Source of the DNA: Boswellia sacra
Taxonomy: Eukaryota; Streptophyta; Magnoliopsida; Sapindales; Burseraceae
Assembly: GCA_013180625.2 (NCBI GenBank)
Contig: SNVD02008000.1
Location: forward strand, 248,001 to 312,000
Reading direction: 5' to 3'
DNA length: 64,000 nt
How positions within the stretch are numbered: the first letter of the stretch is position 1; each line of letters starts with the position of its first letter. The translations under genes and the position numbers were made by a program. Below, piece by piece: positions 46,334 to 59,175 of this stretch. A model generated the notes under the pieces. The model ran no database searches and was not told the origin of the DNA. It worked only from the letters and a program-made list of their open reading frames with translations.

Positions 46334-46545
46334 CCATGCTGAAAAATATGTGCAACAAAAGCAAGATTAAGATTTGGTGAACCCTCCACAATATCTTTTG
46401 CAGTTAAGTATCTCCGACAACCCATTTTATCTGCATGTTCAAGAATTAACTTTGCCCTTTGCAACAGATCTTTGACAGCCAATGTAGATGGATTACTGTG
46501 CTCGAGTGCAAGAACATTTAAAAGATGAGCATAAGCTTCTCCATC
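46334..46545 (-). pseudogene. Captured exon of a plant fimbrin (actin-bundling protein)
   Basis: Minus-strand acceptor CTGTAG precedes 46545 and donor GTAAGAG follows 46334. The 212-base exon is open throughout and reads [54 protein letters not shown] and [17 protein letters not shown]. This matches the end of a calponin-homology domain of plant fimbrins (LLNVLAPEHC.P and [26 protein letters not shown]), which cross-link actin filaments. Unlike the LOG copy, it keeps splice sites, so it was taken as genomic DNA. The neighbouring fimbrin exons are not recognisable. It lies inside CACTA B. Confidence 0.88.
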
Positions 46546-49500
46546 CTACAGGTGGCACACTGTATAATCAATAATAGCATTACCTAAAGAACAAATATCA
46601 ATGTAAATATCTTCAAACGTCATTACAACATGCCATGGCATAAAAATAATCAGAGAATAAGGAAAAAAATTATTTATGAACACTTGCTCCATTCTTGGTA
46701 TAAGCGAGTACTTGGTCAAACTTTGCTCCAGTTCAGTAACCCTCCTTTATCAGGAACATCACTAGGGCCATCATGATGATTAATGGCTTCTAGAACAGCA
46801 GGCCCATCCTTTGTGTAATATCGGCATACAACAGAGAAGACAAAAAAATAAACCAAAATTTATAAGATGAATACTACATCATGAGACACATTCCAAATCA
46901 AAAGAAAAACAGCAAATTTCCACAAAGCATAAATAAATGAACACGATAAGTGATAACTACTCAGTACTTGCAATAAGAACACTTAGGCAACCTACTCTCA
47001 TAACACTACCCTACAAAAGCATATTCGGGACTTTGAGTCTATCTATAACTAAGTTTGCTAACACTATTTCCAACACAAAATCTTTAAAACAATCAGTAAT
47101 ACTAACATGAGCTTAGTGCAAGTTGAAGCTGAAAACTCAAATCTTCAATTAGATTAAATTCCTTTCCCATATAAGAACTTTTCAACAAGAAGAGGAGGAA
47201 GAACAGAAACAGAATAATGCACGAAGGAAGCACTCAAACTTACTGTGGATATTACTTCATGTTGTGTTTCCTTTGGTTCATAGCTTCCCTCTGTTAAAAC
47301 AATAAATCACAAGCGAATTTAGTTATGGATTCTAAAATATTAAAAGTAGACAATAAAACCGTGTAGAAAAAATGTATTTCAAGAAGTTATAACAGATCAT
47401 AATCAATTAGAAGAATGTCAACAAAAAAAAAATTAGAAGCATAAAAAAAATACAAAAAGAAACACAAAATCAATGACTTATTCAAGTCAAACCTGATATT
47501 TTCTAAAAGTATTCCCAGAAATTCTAAAAGTATGTCAATTCAACTATTTCTATCCGTTCATTACAATTTAATTGATATAAAGTTTAATGTATTGATCTCA
47601 AAAGTATTTATTTTTTTAACTTCTTTTTTAATAATTATTAGATTAAAGTAAACAGAGATTCGTAAACTAATGTGAAAAAATATATGTTATAATACTTGGA
47701 TAATATTTTAGTGGTCTGCTAATTAATCAAATCGTATAAATTATAAAACATCTATAAATCTATTATTAATAATTTTAACCATATAAATAAACGAAGTTCC
47801 ATACTAACAGTATAGTATTGATATGTGAATTTGACAAACATAAAAAAGCCTTAGTTAATTTCATATTATTGCATTGCATGTACAATTTTCTCGTCTTCCA
47901 ACCAAAATCAAAATCAAGCGACTCTAAAATATAAAAATACTGTCATAAAGCAATTATGGGATAAAGCAATGAAAACTTTAAAAATTATAAGATTAAATGG
48001 TGGAAGCAGTGACTAGAGCTCTTTAATATAGATTAGCAGAACATATATTTAATTCCTTCATTAGAGTAGATTTTTGTTACTAATATATATTTAATGCTTT
48101 CATTAGTCGCCCAACGAAATTGCATGATGGTTCAATTAAAAAACTAGTAATTAATCAATTAAAGATTCTATGTCGAGATATTACATTGTGGTAGCATGTG
48201 ACAAGCTTTTGATTATCTCCACCACCAATAATATATTATAACATGAGATAATGATTAAAAAAACAATAAACATACCAGTTTTTTATGTAGTATAGTTTAT
48301 TGTAATGTTATCTATAAGGTAAACAACACAATAACGTTATTAAAATGATTTTCTCAAGAGACAAGTAATTAATTAATTGAAGATACTAATTAATTAATTG
48401 AAGAGACAAATAATGATAAATATCATAATGTTATTTTGTTAAAAACAAAGCCTTGCAGAATTTTATCACTTTTGACTCTAAACTTGAGCATGTCCTAATC
48501 AATTTATGTCATGACCACCAACACTTGTGGGCATTCACTCCTCAGAGAGCATGTGCTTGCACAAATAAAAATCAGGGTGGGTTCAGACTTTTGCCCCCTT
48601 TGCTTGACAGCTCTCTAGTCTCAAGTGTGCATGTGCAGACCTATAATATAGATTAGCGGAACATGGGAGCCCAATTCCGAAACATAAAAGCTCTAATTAT
48701 TGGGTCTGCTCATTTTTGGATTTTAATCCTTTAAACATGTCTCAACTTCAATGAGGCTGGATCTTTTTGGGAAGTATCGACTCCCTCAATGTCCATTTGT
48801 AATATTCTTAAACATCAATTCATTTTGCCGCCAGGCTTCTACCTTTCTACTTCGCCTACTGCATGTATATAATCATTGCTTCTACCTATAGCATTTTACT
48901 TCAGTTCACCACCTAAATTTATAAAAAGCTTTGAAAGTAGCAGGCATTTACTATGGCATAATGGGGCATCCATCTATCTATCTTCTGTATCTAAGTTTGC
49001 TACCAACTTTATTAATGCTTGTCCACTCCAGAATAGCTGAGCATGCACGAACTACCAAATAAATGCTCAATAGATCCTATTTTTTTGATGCAATTTATTC
49101 TATATCGGTTGGTGTAGTGGTTTGTACCTTATAAAGGAGGAGTCGCACTCATGAGGACTCTTATAAGAATAATCTATGGTCCGAAGCTAACAATACTTCA
49201 TTGGGACACAAGCCTAAGACTTATAAGGAGAAGCCTCACCTTTTATTCATGGGACTTGAATAAAATGTCTCAACTATGCTCCAAAGCGGATAATACACAT
49301 CGTAATTTGATTTTGTCAAATCATAATCACATCATGGTGGTAAGGCAAGCGTATTCACTAGTATCTTAGCTTCAAGCCAAAAGGAACACTACATTTATCA
49401 CATACCTAGCACATATACATCAAGCAAGACAAGCTCATACATAATTATTGAAAGTCTGGATAAGATAGGCAAAGAAAGGAAGTAACAAAGGTCCAACACA

Positions 49501-50100
49501 GGAAGAACAAACCACAAGATGAACAAACATGACAATAATGTTTAAGAGTTAGTGCTCGATGTGCCAAATAGTAATAAAGCGATGTTTAAGAGTTAGTGCC
49601 ACATAACAATAAAGTGATGTGCTCTAATGGATGGTACCTTCTGAGTGTTCCGTCAAGATGACAATTCGGTCCCCCTTGTGTTTGACTGTGGATATCTTAT
49701 TTGCCATATTGACTGTAGTCGTTCATGTTTGGAATCCGTCCAAACAATTCACTCAAGCGGCACAAGAGAAAAAATAGAGAGGCAAAAAAGAAGGCATAAG
49801 ACACCACCAAGGGGGGGAGAGCCAGGGCAAAGGTCGATCAAACAACCACAAACAGCAAAAACATATATTCTCTCTCTGAATCATACCACATCTCCTCATC
49901 TTTTTTCTCACTCTATCGCATATTTTTCTTTTCCTCTTATCACAATTTTTTCTCTTCCATCACAATTTTTCCCCCTCATCACAGTTGCATTTTTTCCTCC
50001 TTCCACACATCTTCCACAACGCCAACTAGTACAAATTTATAACATAGAAACAACATGGAGAACAAGACGATGCATATACAGCATAAACAAACCTTTTGAT
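46546..50100. other. Interior of CACTA B, origin unknown
   Basis: A segment on the minus strand near 46680-46815 reads as short coding-like blocks (YYTKDGPAVLEAINHHDG, then in another frame LTKYSLIPRMEQV) that I do not recognise. The remainder is AT-rich. Around 49130-49370 there is a block with CTCATGAGGACTCTTATAAG and ACTATGCTCCAAAG that resembles small LTR-type repeats, without clear ends. Near 49540-49620 the phrase GATGTTTAAGAGTTAGTGC is locally duplicated. Confidence 0.35.
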
Positions 50101-50600
50101 GGCTAGCTCACTATAATTTTTGGATCAGCTTCAACGTTGTAGTACATGCTCTGATCGCTTTACTCTTCATGAATCTTCTCCTGATCCACAACGTAAAGAT
50201 CTGTGAACCCTTAGCCGCCTTCATACAGATCCGGACATCGACTCAAACAACAGACGAATCTCTGAACAAACGAAAATATAACAGAAATTAATTATATTAA
50301 ATGGTAAAAAATCGATCAAATCAGCTACACAAACAAGCAACAGAAGCGATAGATTGGTACCGAAGCAGATCTATCAACAAACCTCCATAAATTTGACCGC
50401 AGACAACCGATCCATGCATCCATGGTTCGAAGAATTAAGGGAAAGCCAACTGATAGGACTGGGAACCCTAGGCTATGGCGCTGTTGGTGGAATGGAAGAA
50501 ATTGATGGAGGTCGTAGTGGCGGCAGACAACATCGATCTTCATTTTTATTTTGCCCCTCTTTCAACCAAAACGACGTAGTTTTGGATGCACATTTTCTTC
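50101..50600. other. Higher-GC block near the right end of CACTA B
   Basis: Distinct in composition from its AT-rich surroundings, with short open frames in several directions (plus 50354-50605, minus 50543-50325). It could be a first exon or leader of a captured gene or of the element's own lost transcript. No product is recognised. Confidence 0.3.
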
Positions 50601-52120
50601 ATTAATTTTCACTTTCTTATTTTTTTAATTTTTAGTTTTAATGAGTAATTTTTTAAACATAAAATTATATTATTTAACAATAATTTTTTATATATTCCTA
50701 ATTTATAAGTTTTTAAATAAATAAATAATTAATTCATTTCCTTAACTTCCAATTTTTTACATTATTTTATTTATTTCTTTAAAATTTTGTTTAAAATTTT
50801 ATATTTACCAATGAATTAAAATTAAAATTAAAATCTATTTCTTATTTCATAAAAAAATTAATTACATGTTATTTATTTTAAAATTTTATATATTATTATA
50901 TTTCTGTATATACTTGTCACTGTCCAAAAATGTGATAAAAATATAATAAAGTAAAAAAAAAGTGACAAATATGAAGAAAATATAGGTTTGACTTCCAAAT
51001 TAGTGTTATATTTCTCACTTTAAAAAAAAACCGCCAAATAAAAAAATTGTAAAGTGACAAATATTTAAAAAATTCTTGTAGTGGATGCACATATAATACT
51101 GGCATGTTAGTTAATTAATCATAAGTAACCTGAAAATAATTGCACATTCACTTGGAAATAAGAATTAGTCTTAAGGTAAAACTTGATGTTTATAAAATCA
51201 AAAACAGATTTAGCATTTGGTCAGTTGATAAGGAAATTACCCCAAATTTGTCTCTCAAATGACTTTCAACATATCTTTCCCTGTCCTCTTGTTTAATGAT
51301 ATCCTTATACAATGGTGGAGGATGTCGCAAGTTCTTAGGATTATCCTTGTATGGAAGGATAAATTTCGTGGTCAACCTTGTCTCAAAGCAGTGTCGTGCT
51401 TTGCCAGCTTTCTTCATCAATCTATCCTTTGATCTGTCATCTATATCAAACTTTTGGTGCATGATAATTCAATTTAGTGAAAAAACCTAAATGGACAAGG
51501 TTATACAAAATATCATCCCAGTAATTTCATTCTACATATTATTAGTCTGCAAAAGAATAACTCAACATATTTACATTATCACCTAAAAGATATTAAAGAA
51601 AACAAGTTGGAAAAATTAAATTCCGTAATTAAGCAAAACATAGATAAAGCAAGGTGCCAAGTAACATGAATATATGTTGAGAAAATAATGCATTCCAAAA
51701 ACTTACTATTAGATCTGCCCATATCTTCTATTTGTACACTTCATCCACATTTCGCCAATCCGTGTCTTAGATTGGGACTATCTAGCATGCAAAACAACCA
51801 ATCTAGGTTGTTAAGGATGTAGCATTTCTCCCAACATGCTGCCTATATTGATTGCATTGCAGTTTCAAAATTTTACCTTTATTATTATTATTTTTTTGTT
51901 GCACTTCTTATTTGTGCAAGGGCCTTTAGTTTTTTGCTTTTTGGGTGGCGACTAATCCATGTGATGATCACCCTTATGTTCATTGGCATCTTCGTCTCCC
52001 ATAGCCACCTACCTACAATTACAAAGAAGATAAAATAAGTTAGTAATAAACACGTGATAGTCAAGAGACTAAATCTCCCATATTACACCAAAGAAAATTA
52101 AGTTGCCGACAATTGGCTTT

Positions 52121-55066
52121 CTATCTTTGGCACTTGCAATCTGCATTGTCCTTGCGACAATGGTCACTATTTTGATTAACCTTATTTTCCCCATGATCTT
52201 TTATGTGGTAGTGACATTTGTCGATGACATAACCGAAAGAGGATGTTACATATGGACGGGGCCCTTATGCAAACCACTTTAAGGTGGAAGTGATTCCTTC
52301 CCCATTGTTAATTAACCTTCCGACCTACGATGATAGGAACAAAAGTGTTATTGATATCTTAGTTATTGTTAAAAAGTAAAAAAAAAAAAATCTTTCTTTA
52401 AAAAAAAACAAATTAATATAAGGCTTGATTAACCTCATCTTTGAACCAATCAATGAAGGTTCGATTATGTTCATCTTACACCCACTTGCCATTTCTAGAT
52501 TGCTTTGGAAAATGATCCTTCAACCATTTCTTATGCACTCTAACAAAATAAAAAAAAATGATTGTTAACAAATGATAGAGGTTAATAAAATAGGCTGAAT
52601 ACAATATGTTGCCAAAGGAAAGTAGACACTCAATGAGAGGTTGGACATCGTCCATGTTTTGGAGGACATAAAGGTGTGCTTATGCCCATTCATCTTAGCT
52701 AATTGAAATCACTTGACCTCCAAGCAATGGCCCATTAGTTACAATTTCTTCATCAATAGAAGACATGGACTCGAAGCAAAAGTCCATTACTTCCATGGCA
52801 ATATAACACTCAGCAATAAAACCTTCAGGTCGATTTTTATTTTGGACGTGCCCTTTAAGGATTTTCATGAATCTCTCAAAAGGATACATCCATCTAAGAT
52901 AGACAGGTCCACCCAACCTAACTTCTCTAACTAGATGTACGGTTAAGTGAACCATGATGTTGAAAAATGAAGGTGGAAAGTACTTCTCCAACAAGCATAC
53001 GGTAATGACTAGATCATCTTGAACCTTGTCTAACTTAGGAACATCAACCATTTTGGTGTAAGGCTCATTAAAGAAGATACAAAAATGTTCAATTGCATAA
53101 CAAACTTGTTTAGGCAATAGTCATCTTATTGCCAATGGAAGAAATTGCTACAGAAGAGCATGACAATCATGGGATTTCAAACCAACAAGCTTTAAGTCAT
53201 CCATGGATACAAGGTTTTTAAAGTTTTAACAATATCCAAAAGGACTCCAATATTACATAATGTTTGGCAAAACATTTGTTTCTCTTTCTTACTAAGTGTG
53301 TAACATGCAGGAGGCAAATATGTACGATTCTTTACAACCAATGGATGCAACTCTGCCCTCAAACCCAAATCAACAAAGTCTATACTAGAGTTAAGACTAT
53401 CTTTTGTTTTTCCAGGGATGTTTAATAAAGTCCCATAGATACTCTCACAAACATTTTTTTTCAATATGCATCACATCAAGATTATGACATACATGTAAAT
53501 GTTTCCAATAGGGAAGACTAAAGAAAATAGATTTTTCCTTCCAACACAAGTAATCATCATTCTCCACTTTTTTGCACTTTCTATCCTTACTCTTCCCGCA
53601 AGATGTTTGGAAATTTTCAAGCTTTTCTAGTATTGCTTCCCAACTAAGCGGTTTTGCAGCAAAACCATTTTCTTGCTTCCCATTAAATGCCTCCTTCTGC
53701 TTTCTAACTTGCTGATTTTTAGGGAGGAATCGCCTATGGCCCATATAGATATTTTTCTTGCCATGTTTTAATCTACATGAAATAGTTTCTTCCCCACATA
53801 TTGGACAAGCATGATACCCCTTTACTGAGCAACCATAGAGGATACCATAAGCTAGAAAGTTAATGATCATCGATAACAAGACAGCTCATATGTTAAAAGT
53901 TTCTTTCTTGTAGGCATCATAGACCTTAACAACTTCTTCCCATAAAAGTTTCAAGTCATCTATTAATGGTGCTAAATAAACATCTATGTCATTACTAGGT
54001 TGTCGTGGTCCCGATATCAAAAGAGACAACATCATGAATCTCTTCTTCATGCACAACTCAGGAGGAAGATTATAGGTAACCATGACAACAAGCCAACAAC
54101 TATAAGTAGTACTTAGTGTACTATAAGGATTTATCCTATTAGCTAAAATAGCTAGGCAGAGGTGTCTACTTTCAGCCCCAAAAGTTGGCAACATCCTATC
54201 AACTGATTTCCAAGATAGTGGGTGGGTGGATGGCTAAGTTTACCATCTATGATTCTTTTTTTAGCATGCTAAGTAAGATTCTTCATAATCTGAGGAGATT
54301 GGAATAACTTCCTAAACCTGGCAATGGGTGGGAAGTACCGCAGTACTTTTACAGGAATGCCTTTTTTAGCTTTAGAGGTTTTATCGCGTACTTTCCAGCA
54401 TGACAACCCACATGTGGGACGGCATGACATAGATGCATACTCTTTCCTATATAAAATGCAATCATTAGGACATGTATCTATTTTTTCATATGACAAACCC
54501 AATGCAACAATTGTTTTCTTATCTTTGTACATGGATGAAGGCATTTCGTTGTTTGATGATAACATTTCTAATAAAACATTGAGTAATTATGAGAAACTAT
54601 TGTTTAACCATCCAAATCTCCCTTTAATTTTATAAAGCGGCATCAATGCAGAAAGTTTTGAGTGCGAAGTGCAACCTAGGTATAAGGGCTTTTCAACATC
54701 TTCAAGTAATTTTTTTAATGTTTTCGAATCATCCTCATTGTACTTAAAGGCATCAGCCACCATATGTAATGTATCATCTAAGGGGAATTCAGGGCATTTG
54801 GCAAATGATGACTTCCTATTGCTATCTTCCCTATTTGGATGTACTTCACCATGCCAAATCCAGGTTTTGTAGGTTGTGTCAAAACCATTACAAAATAAAT
54901 GGTTGCGATACTTCATTTTGGGTGTGGAACGTTGAGCAACGACATGCATTACAACGGCATTTAGTGAACTTTGGGTCATGTGGGCTCTAGCAAACTCTAG
55001 GGAATTCTTAAGCCCTCTGTCATACTCCAGAGACAACCTATTCAACAAAATCCAGGTTTTATCCAT
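52121..55066 (-). pseudogene. CACTA TNP2-type transposase, broken frame
   Basis: From ATG 55066 on the minus strand: MDKTWILLNRLSLEYDRGL (typical TNP2 start), GFDTTYKTWIWHGE, then LYKIKGRFGW; a frame change leads to LSYEKIDTCPNDCILYRKEY and VLRYFPPIARFRKLF (54565-54269), then LISGPRQPSNDIDVYLAPL (about 54010), CPICGEETISCRLKHGKK and MGHRRFLP (about 53780), VCHNLDVMHIEKKC and PGKTKDSLNSS, the DUF4218 part (53117-52695; LLEKYFPPSFFNIMVHL, RWMYPFERFMKILKG) and a DUF4216 part (52540-52150; WLKDHFPKQSRNGKW, FGYVIDKCHYHIKD). At least five shifts or stops are seen (for example near 54580, 54230, 53880, 53450 and 53150). It catalyses excision and insertion when intact. Confidence 0.9.
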
Positions 55067-57430
55067 GAAAGGAATAACAAGTACACTTGCACTAACACGT
55101 AAGTGTTTGAGTGTTTGTTGTAAGGTTATAGATTATCGTAATTATTGACCAAATTTGAAAGCAATATACTATTTCGGGTTACGAATTCCAAATTATTTTC
55201 TATTTCTATTTTCTTACACTTATATCATTTAATTAGCTTGCTGATTACTGTAAAATAATCAACAAAGTCAACAGTTTGATGGACTGACTAACAATTAATA
55301 AGTGAAGAAGACAAAAATATTATTAACAGAAAATTTTTTCTCTAACAGCATAACCATGAGGTTTGGAAACATTTAAAGCCTAATGGATGGTTAGAAATAG
55401 CATAGCAAATATGGACTCAAACCAATTTCGTATCGTTCAGCCATGTTCATACAAATTGAAATTTAACAAATTCTTTAATATCTTGATATACCAAACATAC
55501 CACCTCTTATAATCATAGCAATTGCAATAGTGTAACAGAATCATTAATTTAACTAAATGACATAAATCAATCAGCCTACATCTAAGAAAGCAAAGATGGT
55601 ATATATTGTTAAATCAACCGACCAATAAATGATATAAAGTCAACATCTAATTAAAAAGTGAGAAGGAGGGACAGTATTAACCTAAAATGAATAAAGTGTG
55701 TTTCCACTTAGATGTGTTATAAGCTTTGTAAATGACCAGCTAATGTATACACAAATGAGCAGCTACCTTTTCCATAATGATGTCAAAACTACTCCCAATG
55801 AGAAACAAGCTAAAACGAAAGAAATATACATTAAAAAAAGTGTATTTCTACATCATATTCAGATTCACCACTATAATCTATGTGGTCAGTTTCCAGCCTA
55901 TATACAATCTTAAAAAAAAAAAAAATTATGTTTGGACTAGGTAGCTACACAATATTTCATCAAAGGATTTAGCTTTAAAATATTTTAATAGATTATCTAT
56001 TAATTAGCTTCGAAGTACGTGGCCTTATCCGCCTTAAGTGCATACTGGTATAGTGCCTATTTAGGTTCACCACTGGAATATACGTCGAGCTTCAAATTTT
56101 GAATGAAATTTTGTAAATTAGTTTAGACAGTTTTAAATTAGCATATAAATTACTTCAAGAATATAATATTAACATTGAATTCAATATTTTGCCTAAAATC
56201 TTTTAAATATTTAGTAAATTAGACAGTAAACAATTGTTCAATTCACCTAACAACAAAGTCATGCATTGGCTTTGTAAAAACCAATTCATTCTTAAGCCAA
56301 TATTCAACAATATTAATCCAATTTAATTCAAGGTAGAAACTTCAACATTCCTGAACTAATAATTACGTGCAAATTCAGGTAAGTAAATAGAAAATAACCT
56401 ACATTGAAGGCATGCTACTCAACTAGACATTAACATAGGACAAAAAGTTCAACATTCTAAAAGCAACTTTACAAGTTGTTGCGTTAAAACTGGATATTAG
56501 CCATTAATCACCACGACCTGATAGACAATTCATAGTAGAAATATACAAATGTAGTAGGGGAAGACATAAATGTAATATGAAAATAATATATTAACATTCA
56601 TAGTTTTAGAAATACAATGCAAGCTATGGCAAGCAAGGAAAGGCCTAAATTAACCTTTTTTTAGCAAAAGTGGAATCCAAAACCACGTCTATAAGATGCT
56701 TCGTCTTCAAAAACCTGCGTCAAATTAATGCAGTTTATTAAATTGGAATTGATATTATAGGATATATTTTTGAATAAAAACAATGCATTAGGAATCATTT
56801 TAACATAAAACATATAACAAATCTAATCATAACATACACATATATTATTGCATTATACATAAACAATTGATCAATTTTCACCAATCAAAACATAAACCCA
56901 TGACAGCAACAAAAAAACCACATATATATTCCAAAATAATATCCAATAGTGCATAGTCACCTCATCTAATCTGTTGCAATACATAGATTTTATAAGAAAA
57001 TTCCTAAATAATAAAAAGCACCCAAATGCGTAGCAAATGAAATGAAATTGAAAACATACTAGTGCCTCATGTAACAGGACTTCAATTTATAGCTCTAGTT
57101 GAACGGTACTTAGTAACTCAAGGGGAAAAATGCCATCTAACAAACATTCATCCAAATTTATTAATAATTTCAAATAAATCTTTCTTACTAAAATTACAAA
57201 CAAGTTCAAAACCTACTAGAATTACGAACTTAAAATTTTGCAATCCATGGAGAAATAAGAACTTATGGGAAAGTTGCACATCAGTCAATCTGCCATCTCC
57301 ACTTCCATTGGTGTTGGACTTCAACTCTAAATAAAACAATAACAAACATTGCAATTTCCAACACCACCAGCTAAAGCCAGCGAAGAAAGTTTAAGATTCA
57401 ATTAGAGTTTTAAATGTTGCAACAAATTGG
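55067..57430. other. AT-rich sequence, no gene seen; CACTA right end not found
   Basis: This is where a CACTA A terminus would be expected. Several TAGTG words occur (55524, 56946, 57058 areas), but none is preceded by the TTCTTG or TTCTTA form and none has GGCGGT repeats nearby. The plus-strand frame 57062-57334 has no recognisable features. Confidence 0.4.
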
Positions 57431-57555
57431 ACAGAAAACTTCATAACACATAATCAAGACATCACCGACTGGATGTAAAAGTTCATTTTCAGGTGCCACA
57501 TCCCAACAACAAATGCAGCCTTGCCAACATAATCTGAACCATTTGAAGTCCACTT
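57431..57555 (-). other. Exon-like block, product unknown
   Basis: On the minus strand, after a possible acceptor (CTCTTGCAAG), an open stretch includes TSNGSDYVGKAAFVVGMWH and MNFYIQ. It has protein-like composition in an AT-rich surround, but the exact ends and family are unknown. Confidence 0.3.
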
Positions 57556-59070
57556 GCAAGAGCTTAGGAATGGAGGAAAAAATATGTCTAGTTAACTAAA
57601 ATATGTTCACATGTTATCTCTTTTGCAAACATTTCAGAATTCAAGTTTATTTGGTCAAGACTAGCAGTTGACAGCTACGCCAAGTTACCCACCAGCTGAA
57701 ATTAAAGAGTGCATAGAAATAATTCACGAAATGATGTCAATAGTAGATGATTATTTGGCTTTTCATGAACACCAACATCTAAAAGTTATTGGTCATGCTC
57801 TCGTGGAGTCTCATTCTCATGACAAGAGCATTATTCCCGTTGATTACTACTTAATAAAAGCTTGACTTAAACGGTCAAGTAGAGCATACTTCCCACCCAT
57901 TGGCTATGGACCTATTAACAAAAGAGAAGAATAACATGACTAAAAGTTAAGTCGGGATAGCAAGAAAATTATGTATAGTTAAGTTATGATGCTTTCAAAT
58001 GAAGGCTACAGATCATCCCTCAATAACAAAAAAAAATTAAAACTATTAAAGGGAGAATTGATAATTGTCAAATACCTATTAAATCTTTCATTCTCTTCTT
58101 ATTCTCTACAATAAATCAGTAAGAGAGATTGAAAGATATTCTTCAAAAAGATTGCTTGTGTCTGAATTAGGAGGAATGATGTGTAATTAATTTGCCACTA
58201 GAATTAAAATGTAATAACAAACCAAACCCTCACATCTGTTTTCTGCACACTATTTGTGCTTATATAATAAATTAGGTATTGACTTCAACTAAATGGAAAA
58301 CTAAGCTAAACAGAAGACTTTTGGAGGTTAGAATTATTGTCTAAGCTTTAGTAATAATTTTATTGAGAGCCATATAGAAATGAAGCTCAAAGAAAAGTCA
58401 ACAGAGACTTTCGTTGCTCTTTCATAAGAAGTGCTGGCAACCAAGGACAGGCTTACAAGCCACGCAAAAATATTCTCAAAATGCTCATAGTCAATGAAGA
58501 AAACAATTATCAGTACAAATTTCAAACAACATCAACAAATTTCCAACAAAATTTCAAGCAACATTGGGATGCCATGCACTATGAAATAAATCATTGTTTT
58601 TAGTGTAAGATCAATATCCAAAGTCTACCATACAAACAAATACCCAAAATAAATATTAACTTGTAATGCCTACTAACAAAACTAGTTCAATAGAATGGGG
58701 AAGCTAATTTCCAATGTCAAATAGCAAGACAAATCTTAACAAGGGTCTCTAAGTTCATCACTGCACTCTAACTTATCCCCTACCAACCATTTCTCCAAAA
58801 GATTCCTTTTGTTCTGGTTCACATCATAGACAAGATAGCTCTAATGACTCAAATGCATTGAGTTTTCCTCTAGTTAAAAATATCCCAAATTATTGTAATA
58901 GAGGTGGTGTTTGTCTAGCTTGCATGGGAACACTTTGCAATAATAGATAAAAAATTAAACATTAATTTCAAGTCATTTTAATTATCTAAACAAAGTTCAA
59001 TCCTTAATATCCAATATTAATAATAAAGGAAAATATCTAAATCAAAGGGAGAAAAATGAAAGAGCACTTA
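57556..59070. other. AT-rich sequence, no gene supported
   Basis: The plus-strand frame 57668-57865 (IKECIEIIHEMMSIVDDY) and a minus-strand stretch near 58460 (YEHFENIFAWL with a possible GTAAG donor) look protein-like over short spans. Neither shows both splice sites or a known family. Confidence 0.25.
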
Positions 59071-59079
59071 AAACTTGAC

Positions 59080-59175
59080 AACCATATCAGGTGTTTGGAG
59101 CATTCCTTGAAGGGATTCTATAACAAGATCAGTAACCTCTTCGCAAGATTGACTGACTGCAAGCTCATTGTTTAT
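59080..59175 (-). other. Exon-like block, product unknown
   Basis: The minus strand reads INNELAVSQSCEEVTDL and VIESLQGMLQTPDMV after an acceptor (TTCCTAG), with possible donors at ATG|GTTGTC or CAA|GTTTTAAG. Reading phase is compatible with the block at 61787-61653, so the two may be exons of one minus-strand gene. Confidence 0.4.

Larger units (their letters stand above)
45218..51083 (+). mobile_element. Non-autonomous CACTA element B, 5866 bp, nested in CACTA A, carrying a fimbrin exon
   Basis: Left end CACTACAAGAAAAATA, right end ATTCTTGTAGTG; the inverted match CACTACAAGAA is 11 bases. GAT flanks both ends (45215-45217 and 51084-51086), the 3-bp duplication expected of CACTA elements. 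Subterminal hairpins and GGCGGT/ACCGCC motifs are near the left end, with a weaker set (ACCGCCAAAT, GTGACAAATAT) near 51030-51062. No transposase gene is inside; instead it holds a host-gene exon and other sequence of unknown source. It may have been moved by the proteins of an element such as CACTA A, whose ends are related. Confidence 0.92.
40138..52002 (-). pseudogene. CACTA second gene: Transposase_24 region plus Ulp1-type Cys protease, split by CACTA B
   Basis: The minus-strand ATG at 52000-52002 (MGDEDANEHKGDHHMD) starts a spliced gene. Transposase_24-like parts: TDWRNVDEVYK (about 51760), FETRLTTKFILPYKDN and ERYVESHLRDKFG (51462-51190), YENKYEHCMGKSGYG (about 43990), IDRCELWKRGRKRKY (about 43800), DILTQALDKPEHRGQVRGVG (about 42260). 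Protease parts: FLSYSDMYCM (about 41220), an exon ending at 40527 (MKKKNPWITVK, donor GTATAA), an exon 40422-40330 with SIECGYYILTYMKEI holding the catalytic Cys region, and a last exon 40234-40138 (SENEMNDIRIEWANHV). Stops: TAG after HHMD, one in the 51760 exon, and TAG at 40411-40413. CACTA B separates the Transposase_24 halves. In the superfamily, such proteins assist TNP2; the protease's role is unsettled. Confidence 0.75.
38118..55066 (-). mobile_element. CACTA (En/Spm) transposon A, left end seen, right end not found
   Basis: The left terminus CACTATAAGAAAAATG at 38118 is followed by subterminal repeats of ATTTGGCGGTC, CAAATATG and ATTTGGCACTT over about 600 bp. Two genes on the minus strand belong to the superfamily: TNP2 transposase (55066-52121) and a Transposase_24/Ulp1 gene (52002-40138). 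The end given here is only the last certain coding base. No GTAGTG or TATAGTG terminus with GGCGGT subterminal repeats occurs between 55066 and 62508, so the right end is lost, diverged or beyond the window. It is interrupted by CACTA B. Confidence 0.8.

Noticed and set aside
49130..49370. Small LTR or TRIM-type repeat
   Set aside because: Familiar-looking phrases, but no paired ends, primer site or duplication could be found.
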